Notes: generated from the letters alone by a model not told the origin. A stretch of DNA of 64,000 nt from 20CM-2-65-7 sp963830455 (GCA_963830455.1 CAWHMT010000008.1:124001-188000), one strand, 5' to 3'; positions 16,074 to 25,178 are shown, counted from the first letter of the stretch. Translations and numbers: made by a program.

Positions 16074-18594
16074 ATACAGCCCGAGCATCGGCCAGCGCTT
16101 TTAGCGCACTGGCCTGCTCGGCGGGCGAATTCCACGCCGTGCTGGCCCGCGTCGTCGTCTCGATTCGATCGATCCAGCGCAGGAAAAACGCCGCGTCCGC
16201 GGCTGAGCGCACCGGCTTGTCCCCCACCTGCACGTAGATCGGGCTCGTCGAGCCGAACGGATAGAGATCCAGCACCGGCATCGTCGCGCGCTCGGCGTAC
16301 GCTCGCAACACGAACCAACCACTTTCACTGACCGGAATTGCGACCGTGTCATTCGCCGTCATGCGATTGCCGGAGAGCGGAATCGTCGCAGCGACCTTCC
16401 CATTCCCGATGATCTCTACGTGGTCGATCGGCACATTCGAACGCATGCTCACGCGCGCTGACAACTGATGACTGCCTGCTGACAGCCGCAGTTCGTCGCC
16501 AACTCCCCGCCCGGCCAGCGAAAACTCGAGCAACGGCGCGTTGGTGACGAAGGTGCGCCCGGCCTTGATCCCCGAGAGCCAGCGACGGTGATCGAGCGTC
16601 GCGCCGGCTTTCACGAAGGTCCGGACGAGGCCGGGGGGCCCGCGCAGGCTCGCGAAGTTCGGGAATGCATCGGTCCCCGCCGCCGCCGGAATTCGAAATC
16701 CGCAATTGAGTAGCCGGTACCAGATCTCCGATGTGATCAGATGATCCGAGTATCCCATCACTTCGAGATAATCGACCTTGCCGAGCGCGACATCGACCGG
16801 CAGTTGATAGTTGAGCGCTGTGGTCGTGTCGAAAGGATCTGGTTTCGTATCGAACGGATGGACGTATCCGACGAGCGCCTGCTGCGCGTGCGCCAGATCA
16901 GCGACCGTGGCGTTCGTCGGGGCAAGACTCGAGGCAGCCGTGTTGGGATAGCCGGCGTAATCGGGGAGGAGGTAGTGAGAAGAAAGGCCAAGCAACCCCA
17001 TGTGGCCCCACACGCTCGTGTGGAATTCCTGGCCATGCATCAGCAGAAACGTGGCGGTCGAGACCGGATCCTTGTCCGTGCGGAAGTACGCGATGTCCGG
17101 AATCCGCTGCTCCTTGTTCACGATCAGGTTCTCGACGACGTGCAGGTCTTCGGCGCGCGCTTGAAACGCGAGTTGCCGAGGCGTGTTGCGATAGGCGCCC
17201 CCGTAATTCATGTGCACGTGCACGTCGCCGCTCCACCAGCCGCGCGCGGGAAGGTTGGCCAGCGGCGCGAGCACCACGCGATGCACGACGCTGCCACCGG
17301 CCGGCACGATGAAACGCCCTCGAAACGCGCGGAATTCCGGCCCGTGCCACACTTCGACTTGCACGGGACCTGCGGGGACCGTCAGCTCCGCCGATCCGTT
17401 CGTGTGGAAGTATGGATACTCGAACTGCCGCTCCTTGCGATCGAACGCCTCATCGGCATGGCGCCAGGCGTCATCCGGCGCATAGCCGCGGCCCTCGCGC
17501 GTCGTCACGGAGACGCGCGCGGGTACGGGCTTCCCGGCGCGATCCACGATCTCGAGGTGGAGCGTGCCCGCGGAATCGCGGTGCACGCGCTCCCGTGGGA
17601 CCACCGCCTGCCGGCGGCCGCCGAGGACCTCGACCACCCAGAGGGCCGTGTTTCCGCCTTCATTCGAGATGAACGCAATCCGGCGGCCATCGCGTGACCA
17701 GCGCGGTGCGGTCGCGTCGAACTCACCGTAGGTCAGCGCAAATGGATCGCCCCCTTCGCTCGTCATGACCCACAGCTGATTCCATTGCCGCCCGAGGTAG
17801 GAGCTGTACACGATCCGCGTCCCGTCGGGCGACCAATCAGGACGCGCCTTCCACGTGGTTTCTTCGTAGTGCAGCTCGCGCAGCGGCGCTCCCGGGCGCG
17901 CCTCCATGCGCCAGAGGCCGCCGCTGCCGTGGATGTGACCGCGATTCGAGACGAGGACGAGCTCCTTCCCGTCGGGCGACCACGCGGGCGAGATGTAGTG
18001 ATCCCAGCGGCTGTAGTAGTAGCGCGGGAGCTGGCTGTCGTTGTCCTCAGTGAGGCGAAGCGGGTCCTTCGCCCCTTCGGGGCTCAGGATGAAGACATGC
18101 CAGCGGCGGTTGAACACCGTCGAGACGAAGGCGATGCGTGTCCCATCGGGCGACCAGCGCGGCTCGACATTCACGGCGCCGTTGGAGGTGAGCGGCGTGA
18201 CGCTCCCCGATTCCAGGTCGAGCAGCTCCAGCTCGATCGCGTCGCGCGCGTAGCGCGCGAACACCACCGAGCGGCCATCCGGCGACCAATCGGGCTGATA
18301 GTCGTACGAGGGTCCGGAGGTGATCTGCGTGGCCACTTGTGACCCGACCCTCTGGCGCCACAGGCTCCCCTGCATCGAGTAGATCAACTCCTGGTCGTCC
18401 GGCGACCAGGCCGCTGCACTTGGCCCACTGGTGGCTTGAGGAACGTACATCTCGCGCCAGTAGTAGGCGTGCGGCACATCGACCTGTTTGAGAACCGGTT
18501 CCCGTTGAGCGTATAGATCAGCGCCCATGGGTAGGGGCGCAGCATGCTGCGCCCCTACGAACAACATCACGCTTAGCGCGACTCGTCGACCCAT
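16051..18594 (-). CDS. Secreted TolB/PD40-propeller protein with CehA/McbA-type PHP metallohydrolase domain
   Basis: The 847-aa protein has a signal peptide interrupted by a palindrome-encoded stretch (VGAQHAAPLP). Residues about 55-330 form a PD40 propeller with repeated WSPDGxxI/V motifs. A beta-rich linker leads to a PHP-like metallohydrolase domain that starts GWWSGDVHVHMN (His458, His460). Later His-containing motifs are HGQEF, GHMGLL and GYVHPFD. This matches the CehA/McbA metallohydrolase group. I start at the ATG at 18594 because upstream in-frame sequence is Arg/Ala-rich and overlaps the DUF885 gene. The resulting overlap is 22 bp. It is probably periplasmic or extracellular; the substrate is unknown. 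Confidence 0.8.
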   Translation of the reverse strand: MGRRVALSVMLFVGAQHAAPLPMGADLYAQREPVLKQVDVPHAYYWREMYVPQATSGPSAAAWSPDDQELIYSMQGSLWRQRVGSQVATQITSGPSYDYQPDWSPDGRSVVFARYARDAIELELLDLESGSVTPLTSNGAVNVEPRWSPDGTRIAFVSTVFNRRWHVFILSPEGAKDPLRLTEDNDSQLPRYYYSRWDHYISPAWSPDGKELVLVSNRGHIHGSGGLWRMEARPGAPLRELHYEETTWKARPDWSPDGTRIVYSSYLGRQWNQLWVMTSEGGDPFALTYGEFDATAPRWSRDGRRIAFISNEGGNTALWVVEVLGGRRQAVVPRERVHRDSAGTLHLEIVDRAGKPVPARVSVTTREGRGYAPDDAWRHADEAFDRKERQFEYPYFHTNGSAELTVPAGPVQVEVWHGPEFRAFRGRFIVPAGGSVVHRVVLAPLANLPARGWWSGDVHVHMNYGGAYRNTPRQLAFQARAEDLHVVENLIVNKEQRIPDIAYFRTDKDPVSTATFLLMHGQEFHTSVWGHMGLLGLSSHYLLPDYAGYPNTAASSLAPTNATVADLAHAQQALVGYVHPFDTKPDPFDTTTALNYQLPVDVALGKVDYLEVMGYSDHLITSEIWYRLLNCGFRIPAAAGTDAFPNFASLRGPPGLVRTFVKAGATLDHRRWLSGIKAGRTFVTNAPLLEFSLAGRGVGDELRLSAGSHQLSARVSMRSNVPIDHVEIIGNGKVAATIPLSGNRMTANDTVAIPVSESGWFVLRAYAERATMPVLDLYPFGSTSPIYVQVGDKPVRSAADAAFFLRWIDRIETTTRASTAWNSPAEQASALKALADARAVFSSRGVP
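18531..18558. repeat. 28-bp perfect palindrome inside a signal-peptide region
   Basis: The half-site gtaggggcgcagca is followed immediately by its exact reverse complement, with no spacer. It is in frame in the CehA-type gene and encodes VGAQHAAPLP. I recall similar peptides as signatures of dispersed palindromic repeats in other genomes, but this would need a search. Confidence 0.85.
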
Positions 18595-20297
18595 CGCTCG
18601 ATCGCGGCACGCAGCACCGGCAATGGCACCGCGCCGTTTTCCAGGACACGGTCGTGAAAGACGCGAATGTCGAACTTGTCGCGGAGCTTGTTCTGGGCGA
18701 ACGCGCGCAGCCGCTGGATTTCGAGGCGGCCCAGCCCGTACGACAGCCCCTGCGCCGGCCACACGGGATAGCGGTCGACGGCCACTTCGGCGCGCACCAA
18801 CGGCACGTGCGTGTGCTCGCGGATGTAATCGATCGCTTGCGCGCGCGTCCAGCCGAACGCGTGGATTCCTGTATCCACCACGAGCAACGTCGCCGACAAC
18901 GTGATGTCGGCGAGCATGCCGAACTGCTCCACGTCCGAGGAATACAAGCCCATCTCGTCGGCGAGCTGCTCGGCGTACTCGGCCCAGCCCTCCCCCATGC
19001 CCGGTGACCAGAAGTAACGCCCGATGGCCGGGATGGAATCGCCGCGCTCCAGCGCGATCGTCCCCTGGAGATGGTGGCCGGGAATCGTTTCGTGGAACGA
19101 CAATGCCTCGAGATCGGCGCGCGATTTGCGCCGCGGGTCGTACGTGGAGAGGTAATAGATCCCCGGCCGGCTGCCATCCTCGGCCGGTGGATTCCACTCG
19201 CCCACGCTCTGGCGTTCGCGGAATGCCGGATACGGTTCCACCACCACCGGGGCTCGCGGCAGGCGCCCGAACCACTTCGGCATCGCCGCTTGCGCGCGCT
19301 GCAGCGCGTCACGCGCCGTCTGCAGCATCTCCTCCCGCGTGTGGAACGTGAACGCGGTGTCTCGACGCAGCCGCTCGAGCAGCGCCGAGACGTCACCCGT
19401 GCGCATGGAGCGCTGGGCGATCAGGCGCATCGTCCGCCAGAGCTGCTCGACCGTGGCAATGCCGAGGTTGTGGATCGAGTCGGCTGACAGGGCGAGGCCG
19501 GTCGTGGCGCGAATCGCCGCTTTGTAGCAGTCCAATCCGTGCGGGTTGGCCGAGACGCCGATCGCCGTGCGCGCGCGCCCCAGGTACTCCGCGGCGAGGA
19601 AGTCGCGGTAGGCGCGCATGGCGGGCGTAATCTGCTGCTCGATGATCTGCGCGAGCTCGCGCCCGAATCCCGGCGTCGAATCTCTCCGAGCGGGGTCGTA
19701 CAGTGGCGACTGCTCGACGGGCGTAGCGAGCAGTGTGTCGAGCTCGTTGAGCGCGATCTGCACGTTGCCACGCGGCGCCGTGTAATTGCGCCGCAAGCCT
19801 TCACGGTGGTTCGCTGTCTCTGTGGCGATGAAACCCGGGATCGCGCGCCAGCGCGCGAGCACCTGGGCGCGCGCGTCGTCGCTGCCGACAGGCTGGAGCG
19901 CCGCGAGCGACGTGATCGTCGACAGCCAGCCGCCGCCGGTGTGCGCCACGCTCCACAGCTCGTAGCGGCACACGCGGGTCGCGACCGAACCTTCGAGCGC
20001 ATCGCGCATGATCCCGTAGGCAACCCACTCGGGCCGGCCGGCGATGCGCTTCGGGTTGACCCGCTTCAGCGTCGCCAGCCAGGTGTCTTCGCGGGCCTGC
20101 CAGCGCGCCAGCGACTCGGGGGAATTATCCGGCAGCCGGTCGTGCCGGATGTTGGCGACGCCGTTCTGAGTTCCCTCATCGGGATGCTGCTCGAAGTACG
20201 CCACCATATAGCTGTCGGCGAGCTGGCGGACCTGGATCGCGAGCGAGTCCGTCCCGGCCTGGAGCGCAACCAGTGCGAGCGCGAGCGTGGGCGTCAT
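18573..20297 (-). CDS. DUF885 family zinc peptidase-like protein
   Basis: This 574-aa secreted protein has a short hydrophobic leader (MTPTLALALVALQAG). It carries the DUF885 metal-binding motif HETIPGHH (residues 402-409) and a downstream glutamate in GEGWAEYAEQ (about 437-446), a gluzincin-like HExxxH...E arrangement. The family contains peptidase-like proteins of poorly defined specificity. It starts 4 bp inside the CoA-transferase beta gene and its 3' end overlaps the CehA-type gene, so it belongs to the same minus-strand operon. Confidence 0.88.
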   Translation of the reverse strand: MTPTLALALVALQAGTDSLAIQVRQLADSYMVAYFEQHPDEGTQNGVANIRHDRLPDNSPESLARWQAREDTWLATLKRVNPKRIAGRPEWVAYGIMRDALEGSVATRVCRYELWSVAHTGGGWLSTITSLAALQPVGSDDARAQVLARWRAIPGFIATETANHREGLRRNYTAPRGNVQIALNELDTLLATPVEQSPLYDPARRDSTPGFGRELAQIIEQQITPAMRAYRDFLAAEYLGRARTAIGVSANPHGLDCYKAAIRATTGLALSADSIHNLGIATVEQLWRTMRLIAQRSMRTGDVSALLERLRRDTAFTFHTREEMLQTARDALQRAQAAMPKWFGRLPRAPVVVEPYPAFRERQSVGEWNPPAEDGSRPGIYYLSTYDPRRKSRADLEALSFHETIPGHHLQGTIALERGDSIPAIGRYFWSPGMGEGWAEYAEQLADEMGLYSSDVEQFGMLADITLSATLLVVDTGIHAFGWTRAQAIDYIREHTHVPLVRAEVAVDRYPVWPAQGLSYGLGRLEIQRLRAFAQNKLRDKFDIRVFHDRVLENGAVPLPVLRAAIERWVDESR

Positions 20298-20992
20298 GAT
20301 CTGAGATACAGCCTTTTGGGATCGAGCACTTCGCGCAACAACTGGAGCTCGGCGGCGGTCGGTGCGTCGAGCCGATCGAGCTTAGGCCGCGCGCGCAGCG
20401 GCCAGCCCACGCCCGCCTGGACATCGGCGACGTCTACACCGGGATACAGCGCGGCGAGCACCAGCTCGCCGTCCGTGCCGTCGCGCTCGAGTACGCCCTT
20501 GTCGGTGATCACCTTGGCGACGCGCTGACCCGGACTGGTCAGAAAGTCGACGCGCTCCGGGAATGCGCGCGGCGAAAGCTTTGCGACGATCAGGATCCGC
20601 TGCGCATGGATGGCGATTTCGGCCGCGCCGCCCGACCCGGGCAGCCGCACCTTGGGTCGTTGGTAGGATCCGATGACCGTGGTGTTGATGTTCGCGTGGC
20701 GGTCCACCTGCGCGCCTCCCAAAAAGCCCACCTCGATCCGGCCGTTTTGCAGAAACAGCTGAAATACGTCCGCCATGCCGCACACCATCAGCGACCCGGT
20801 GACCAGGGCGGGATCGCCGATCGAGACCGGCAACCGCGACGGCGTCGCCCCCACCGCGCCCGATTCGTAGATGAGCACGAGGTTCGGCGCGTGCGTGCGA
20901 CGCGCGAGATTGCACGCGAGGTTCGGCAATCCGATGCCGACGAACACGACCTCGCCGTCCCTGAGCTCGCGCGCGGCGACGGCAGCCATCAT
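20294..20992 (-). CDS. CoA-transferase beta subunit (family I)
   Basis: This 232-aa subunit shows RDGEVVFVGIGLPNLACNLA, the catalytic-glutamate region LIYESGAVG and LGGAQVDRHANINTTVIG. These are typical of the beta partner in family I CoA transferases of the 3-oxoacid or glutaconate type. It follows the alpha gene by 43 bp, a gap containing a strong hairpin. Upstream of the ATG the same frame reads GYTPDE, which homologues usually include, yet no start codon is available there. The substrate is unassigned; neighbouring aminotransferases suggest a carboxylic acid from amino-acid catabolism. Confidence 0.88.
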   Translation of the reverse strand: MMAAVAARELRDGEVVFVGIGLPNLACNLARRTHAPNLVLIYESGAVGATPSRLPVSIGDPALVTGSLMVCGMADVFQLFLQNGRIEVGFLGGAQVDRHANINTTVIGSYQRPKVRLPGSGGAAEIAIHAQRILIVAKLSPRAFPERVDFLTSPGQRVAKVITDKGVLERDGTDGELVLAALYPGVDVADVQAGVGWPLRARPKLDRLDAPTAAELQLLREVLDPKRLYLRS

Positions 20993-21007
20993 CTCGTCGG
21001 GCGTGTA

Positions 21008-21028
21008 CCCCGCGGCATGGCCGCGGGG
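21008..21028. repeat. GC hairpin between CoA-transferase alpha and beta genes
   Basis: This perfect 9-bp stem, ccccgcggc / gccgcgggg, encloses a 3-base loop. No T-run follows, so it is not an obvious terminator. It may stabilise or pace the alpha/beta transcript, or be another inserted palindrome. Confidence 0.6.
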
Positions 21029-21035
21029 GCCGCTC

Positions 21036-21941
21036 TTAGTAGCCGTAGTTCACTCCGGCGCTGATCTTCTCTCCCGCCTTGAGCCGCTCCGCCAACCTCG
21101 GCTGCTTCTGCATGTACTCGCCGCGATTCTTGACGCCGTAGACGAATTCGTCCAGATAGTTGGCGAGCTGCGCGCGCTCCCTGGAAATCGCTTCCCAAGC
21201 CACGTAGAAGTCGTTGTCCCGGTCGTAATAGCCCTGCGCGTACGAGGGATGCGCGCCCCACGGCTCGACCACCACGGCGCTGACCACGGCCGCGGGAATC
21301 AGGGTGCGATTCGGATCGGAGCGGATTACCCGCTCGTCCACGAGCTCCTCCACGACGACGATCACGCGCGCCGACGCGAACGCGGCTTCCTTCTGGACGC
21401 CGAGCAGTCCCCAGACCTGCGTGTTGCCCTGCGCATCGGCACGCTGCGCGTGTACGATGGTGACGTCGGGATTCAGCGCCGGTACCGTGGCCAGATCCTC
21501 GCCGGTGTACGGACATGTGACCGATTTGATGCGCGGATTCACCCGCGGCAGATCGGTGCCGGCGTAGTCGCGCAGCGTCCAGAACGGCAGCCGCGCCGCG
21601 CCGGCGAGGAAGCGCGCGACCATGCCGAAATGGGAGTACTCCTCGATCTCGAGCTGCCCGCCTTCGACGGCGCGGCGGAACGCGTACAGCGACCCCACAC
21701 CCGGGTTCCCCGCCCACGAAAACACGAGCTTCCGGGCGCATCCCGCGGCGATCATCTGGTCGTAGATCAAGTCCGGGGTGAGCCGGCACAGCGTGAGATC
21801 GCGCCGGCGCTGGCGGATGATCTCGTGGCCCGCGGCGAACGAAATGAGATGGGTGAAGCCTTCGATGACGACGACGTCGCCGTCACGCACCATGCGCGCG
21901 ACGGCGTCCTGCATCGAAACAACCTTTGAGCCGTCAGCCAT
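21036..21941 (-). CDS. CoA-transferase alpha subunit (family I)
   Basis: This 301-aa subunit has the glycine-rich CoA-binding type sequence VARMVRDGDVVVIEGFTHLI. It continues with LIYDQMIAAGCARKLVFSWA, HSFG-equivalent EEYSHFGMVARFL, and PALNPDVTIVHAQRADAQGN. It pairs with the beta gene downstream to move CoA between acyl donors and acceptors. It lies 11 bp after the class III aminotransferase gene. Its first codons (MADGS) are encoded by a tandem repeat (21934-21953). Confidence 0.9.
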   Translation of the reverse strand: MADGSKVVSMQDAVARMVRDGDVVVIEGFTHLISFAAGHEIIRQRRRDLTLCRLTPDLIYDQMIAAGCARKLVFSWAGNPGVGSLYAFRRAVEGGQLEIEEYSHFGMVARFLAGAARLPFWTLRDYAGTDLPRVNPRIKSVTCPYTGEDLATVPALNPDVTIVHAQRADAQGNTQVWGLLGVQKEAAFASARVIVVVEELVDERVIRSDPNRTLIPAAVVSAVVVEPWGAHPSYAQGYYDRDNDFYVAWEAISRERAQLANYLDEFVYGVKNRGEYMQKQPRLAERLKAGEKISAGVNYGY

Positions 21942-21953
21942 CAGCCGTCAGCT
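21929..21953. repeat. Direct repeat at the CoA-transferase alpha start codon
   Basis: The plus strand reads agccgtcagc, catc, agccgtcagc: two identical 10-base copies separated by 4 bases. The ATG of the alpha subunit is within the unit boundary, so the repeat supplies the start codon and first codons. Confidence 0.5.
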
Positions 21954-23293
21954 CAATCACTCATCTCATGCAGGCATTCATCGATGATGCGGAGTGCTGT
22001 GTCGACATCGTATTCGTCGACCACGAGCGGCGGGGCCAGCCTGAGAGAGCTCTTGCCGCAGCCGAGCAGCAGCAATCCCTTCTTGAAGGCGCGGCCCACC
22101 AGCTCGTGCGGGATGTCGGGCGCGGGCTCGCGCGTGGTACGGTCTTTCACGAATTCGACGCCCACCATGAGGCCGCGCCCGCGCACGTCCCCGATCGCGG
22201 CGTACTTCTCCTGCAGCCGGCGCGCGCCGGTGATCAAGCGCTCGCCCATCGTGTTCACCCTGGGCAGCAACTCTTGCTCGACGATGTCGAGCGTCGCGAG
22301 CGCCGCCGCGCAGCACACGGGATTGCCGCCGAACGTCGTGCCGTGCGCCCCCGGCTTCCACTTCATGATCGATTCTTTCGCGATGATCGCGCCGATCGGC
22401 ATGCCGCTGCCGAGACCCTTCGCGGAGAGCAGGATGTCGGGCTCGATCCCTTCGTACTCGCACGCCCACATCTTGCCGCTCCGTCCCACGCCGCTTTGCA
22501 CCTCGTCGCACACGAGCAGGATGCCGTAGCGATCGCAGATCGCGCGCAGGTCTCGCAGATATCCGGCCGGCGGTACGACGTAGCCCCCTTCGCCCTGAAT
22601 CGGCTCGACGAAGATTGCCGCGACGCTGTCCGGCGAGACCTTCTTGGCGAACAACTCCTGCTCGATCCACGAGGTGCAGCGCGTCGTGCACGCGGACTCG
22701 CCGCGGCAGTAGTCGCAGCGATAGCGATAGCCGTAGGGGACGTGATGAATCTCCGGAATGAACGGCGCGAACCCGGAGCGTTGCACCGCCTTGCTCGCCG
22801 TGAGACTTAAGCCCCCGTAGCTGCGCCCGTGGAAGGCGCCGAAGAATCCGATGATCGCCGGCCGGCCGGTCGAATGTCGCGCCAGCTTGATCGCGCCCTC
22901 GACCGCCTCGGTCCCCGAGTTCGACAGAAACACGCGCTTCTTGCTCGGCCCCGGCGCGAGCTGGGCGAGCCGCTCGCACAACGCCGCGAAGCTCTCGTAG
23001 TAGAAGTCGCTGCCGCAGATATGCAGGAACTTGGCGGCCGCGTCCTGCACCGCCTTCACCACCTTGGGATGTCCGTAGCCCGTGGACGCGACGGCGATCC
23101 CGGCCATGAAGTCGAGGTAGCGATTGCCGTCCACGTCCTCGACCATCGGCCCCTGCCCCCGCGCCACGACCAGCGGATACTCCTTGGGATACGACGTGGA
23201 CGCGAAGCGGTCCTGCCGCTCGACGATGGCGCGCGCCTTGGGACCCGGGGGCGGGACGACGATGCGCGGATAGTCTCGACCCGTCGCGGTCAT
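21953..23293 (-). CDS. Class III aminotransferase (GABA/omega-amino acid type)
   Basis: This PLP enzyme has 446 aa. Key parts are GNRYLDFMAGIAVASTGYGH, FLSNSGTEAVEGAIKLAR, GAFHGRSYGG, VEPIQGEGGYVVPP, LLVCDEVQSGVGRSGKMWA and the PLP-lysine segment LLSAKGLGSGMPIGA. It resembles 4-aminobutyrate or related aminotransferases. An unusual insert contains four cysteines (YRCDYCRGESACTTRC), which may bind metal. It overlaps the second aminotransferase gene by 4 bp and precedes the CoA-transferase genes, suggesting degradation of an omega-amino acid. Exact substrate unknown. Confidence 0.88.
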   Translation of the reverse strand: MTATGRDYPRIVVPPPGPKARAIVERQDRFASTSYPKEYPLVVARGQGPMVEDVDGNRYLDFMAGIAVASTGYGHPKVVKAVQDAAAKFLHICGSDFYYESFAALCERLAQLAPGPSKKRVFLSNSGTEAVEGAIKLARHSTGRPAIIGFFGAFHGRSYGGLSLTASKAVQRSGFAPFIPEIHHVPYGYRYRCDYCRGESACTTRCTSWIEQELFAKKVSPDSVAAIFVEPIQGEGGYVVPPAGYLRDLRAICDRYGILLVCDEVQSGVGRSGKMWACEYEGIEPDILLSAKGLGSGMPIGAIIAKESIMKWKPGAHGTTFGGNPVCCAAALATLDIVEQELLPRVNTMGERLITGARRLQEKYAAIGDVRGRGLMVGVEFVKDRTTREPAPDIPHELVGRAFKKGLLLLGCGKSSLRLAPPLVVDEYDVDTALRIIDECLHEMSD

Positions 23294-24642
23294 GCGCGGA
23301 CCTTCGTTTCGGCCAGCGTTTTCTCGAGCGCCGTCGTGAAGCGGCTCACGATCTCGTCGATCTCTTCCTCTTCAATAATGAAGGGCGGAGCCACCATCAC
23401 GAGATCGCCGTTCGTCCCGTCCGCATGCCCGACATTCGGCCAGACGGTGAGGCCCGCATCGAGTGCGGCATCGGCGAACGTCTCGGCGAACTTGACCGAG
23501 CGCGGGAACGGCACGCGGCTGCCTTTGTCCTCCACGAACTCGATGCCGGCGAGCAGACCGCGGCCCCGCACGTCCCCGACATGCGGCAGATCGGAGAGTT
23601 TGGCGAGGCGTTGATGGAGCACGCGGCCCATGCGTGCGCAGCGCTCGATGAGGGAATGCTTCTTCAGATAACGCATCGTCGCGACGCCCGCGGCGCACGC
23701 GACGGGGTGATGCGAGAAGGTCTGGGCGTGCATGAAACTGCCGGACCCTTTGGCGATCGCATCCACGATGCGATCGGGCGCCGCGATGCCCGACAGCGCC
23801 GCGTAGCCGCCGGAAATCCCTTTGCCGAACGTCATGATGTCGGGCGCAACGCCGTACGGCTCCATCGCCCACCAGGTCCCCGTGCGGCCCACTCCTACCA
23901 GGACCTCGTCGGCAACCAGCAGCACGTTGTGGCGGTCACAGATCTCACGCACGCGCCGGAAATACTCGGGCCGCGGCGTGGATCCGCCCGTCGACGAGCC
24001 GCCCACCGGTTCGGCGATGAATGCGGCGACCTGGTCCGCCCCCAATCGCGTGATCGCTTCTTCCAGCACATTGCCGCTGCACACCGGGCAATTCGCACCC
24101 TTGCCGCCGCACTCACAGCGATATGGATACGACGCGGGGATGCGGTGCACGTCGACGAGCCAGGGACGGAACATCGCCTTGTACGCTTCGCGCGCGGACG
24201 CCGAGAGCGCGAGCAGGGTATTGCCGTGATAGCCCGGCGCGAGCGCGATGATCCGGTTCTTGGACGGCTTGCCGCGCTCGATCCAGTACTGCCGCGCCAG
24301 CTTCAGCGCGGCCTCGACCGCCTCCGATCCACTACAGAGGAAGTAGAGCTTCGAGAGATCCCCCGGCAGGGTTGCTGCGATCTCGGCCGCGAGCTCCTCG
24401 ACCGGGCCATGCGTGAACATCGTGCCTGACAGATACCCGAACTGGCGGCACTGTTCGGCGACCGAGTCCGCGATTTCCGGGTTGGAGTGGCCGAGGTTCG
24501 CCACGTAGGCACCCCCGACGGCATCGAGGTAGCGCTTGCCGCGCTCATCGATGAGCCAGCAGCCGTCCCCGCGCACGATCTTGGGATACTCGTGCGCGAG
24601 CTTCCGATAGAAGACCGGACTATCGGGATACGCGTACGTCAT
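23290..24642 (-). CDS. Class III aminotransferase (second paralogue)
   Basis: The 450-aa PLP enzyme has KLYFLCSGSEAVEAALKLAR, LAPGYHGNTLLALS, AEPVGGSSTGGS, LLVADEVLVGVGRTGTWWAM and the lysine segment DIMTFGKGISGGYAALSG. This fits the omega-amino-acid/pyruvate aminotransferase group. It carries a Cys cluster (YRCECGGKGANCPVC) at the position equivalent to that in the neighbouring paralogue. I start at the ATG at 24642, which makes an ATGA overlap with the DinB gene stop; an upstream GTG would add 8 residues. Confidence 0.87.
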   Translation of the reverse strand: MTYAYPDSPVFYRKLAHEYPKIVRGDGCWLIDERGKRYLDAVGGAYVANLGHSNPEIADSVAEQCRQFGYLSGTMFTHGPVEELAAEIAATLPGDLSKLYFLCSGSEAVEAALKLARQYWIERGKPSKNRIIALAPGYHGNTLLALSASAREAYKAMFRPWLVDVHRIPASYPYRCECGGKGANCPVCSGNVLEEAITRLGADQVAAFIAEPVGGSSTGGSTPRPEYFRRVREICDRHNVLLVADEVLVGVGRTGTWWAMEPYGVAPDIMTFGKGISGGYAALSGIAAPDRIVDAIAKGSGSFMHAQTFSHHPVACAAGVATMRYLKKHSLIERCARMGRVLHQRLAKLSDLPHVGDVRGRGLLAGIEFVEDKGSRVPFPRSVKFAETFADAALDAGLTVWPNVGHADGTNGDLVMVAPPFIIEEEEIDEIVSRFTTALEKTLAETKVRA

Positions 24643-25178
24643 TGGCCCCCGGGGGCTCGCGACCACGGCGGCGTCACCCCGTTGCTGCGCGCGTACGCGA
24701 TCAGCTGTCCCAGATGCTCGTGCGCGTGCGTGACGGTGGTGAGATAAACGTTGCGATAGGTGGTCTGCTGTCCGAACATCGTCGCGGGCTTGTCGAGATC
24801 GGCATCACTCGTATTGCGAATCGCGGTGCGCACGTGGTCGAACGAGCGCTTGAGCTGTGCGATCGCCTCGGCGCGACTGGCGGCGTTCTCTCCCTGCGGT
24901 GCATCGGCCGGGGCCTTCACGCCCGCAAACGATGGGAGGTAGTAGTTGCCGCCGGTGACGTGCATGATGACTTCGCCGACGGAGCGGACGCCGGCCGCGG
25001 GCCGCCACGACAGCTTGTCTTCGGGGATCGCTCCGGCGAGCTGCTCGAGCTTGCTCGCGGCATCATCGAGCTGCGCGAGCATGTCGCCGCGCACACCCTT
25101 CGGCGCTGCGGCACCTTGAGCTGCTGCTGCGGAACTCAGACCGACCAGACCGGCGGCCAGCAGAGCTATAGCCTTCAT
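24639..25178 (-). CDS. Secreted DinB-family protein
   Basis: This 179-aa protein has a signal peptide (MKAIALLAAGLVGLSSAAAA). The four-helix DinB-like domain has VGEVIMHVTGGNYYLPS and TVTHAHEHLGQLIAYARSNG, whose histidines match the DinB metal triad. I chose the ATG at 25178 because GGGAG lies 6 bases upstream and the leader follows directly. DinB proteins often act as metal-dependent thiol transferases or have unknown roles. It heads the operon that continues into the aminotransferase genes. Confidence 0.85.
   Translation of the reverse strand: MKAIALLAAGLVGLSSAAAAQGAAAPKGVRGDMLAQLDDAASKLEQLAGAIPEDKLSWRPAAGVRSVGEVIMHVTGGNYYLPSFAGVKAPADAPQGENAASRAEAIAQLKRSFDHVRTAIRNTSDADLDKPATMFGQQTTYRNVYLTTVTHAHEHLGQLIAYARSNGVTPPWSRAPGGQ

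Noticed and set aside
18595..19275. N-terminal extension of the CehA-type hydrolase.
   Set aside because: The extension is antisense-like low-complexity sequence inside the DUF885 coding frame; the signal peptide begins at the ATG at 18594.
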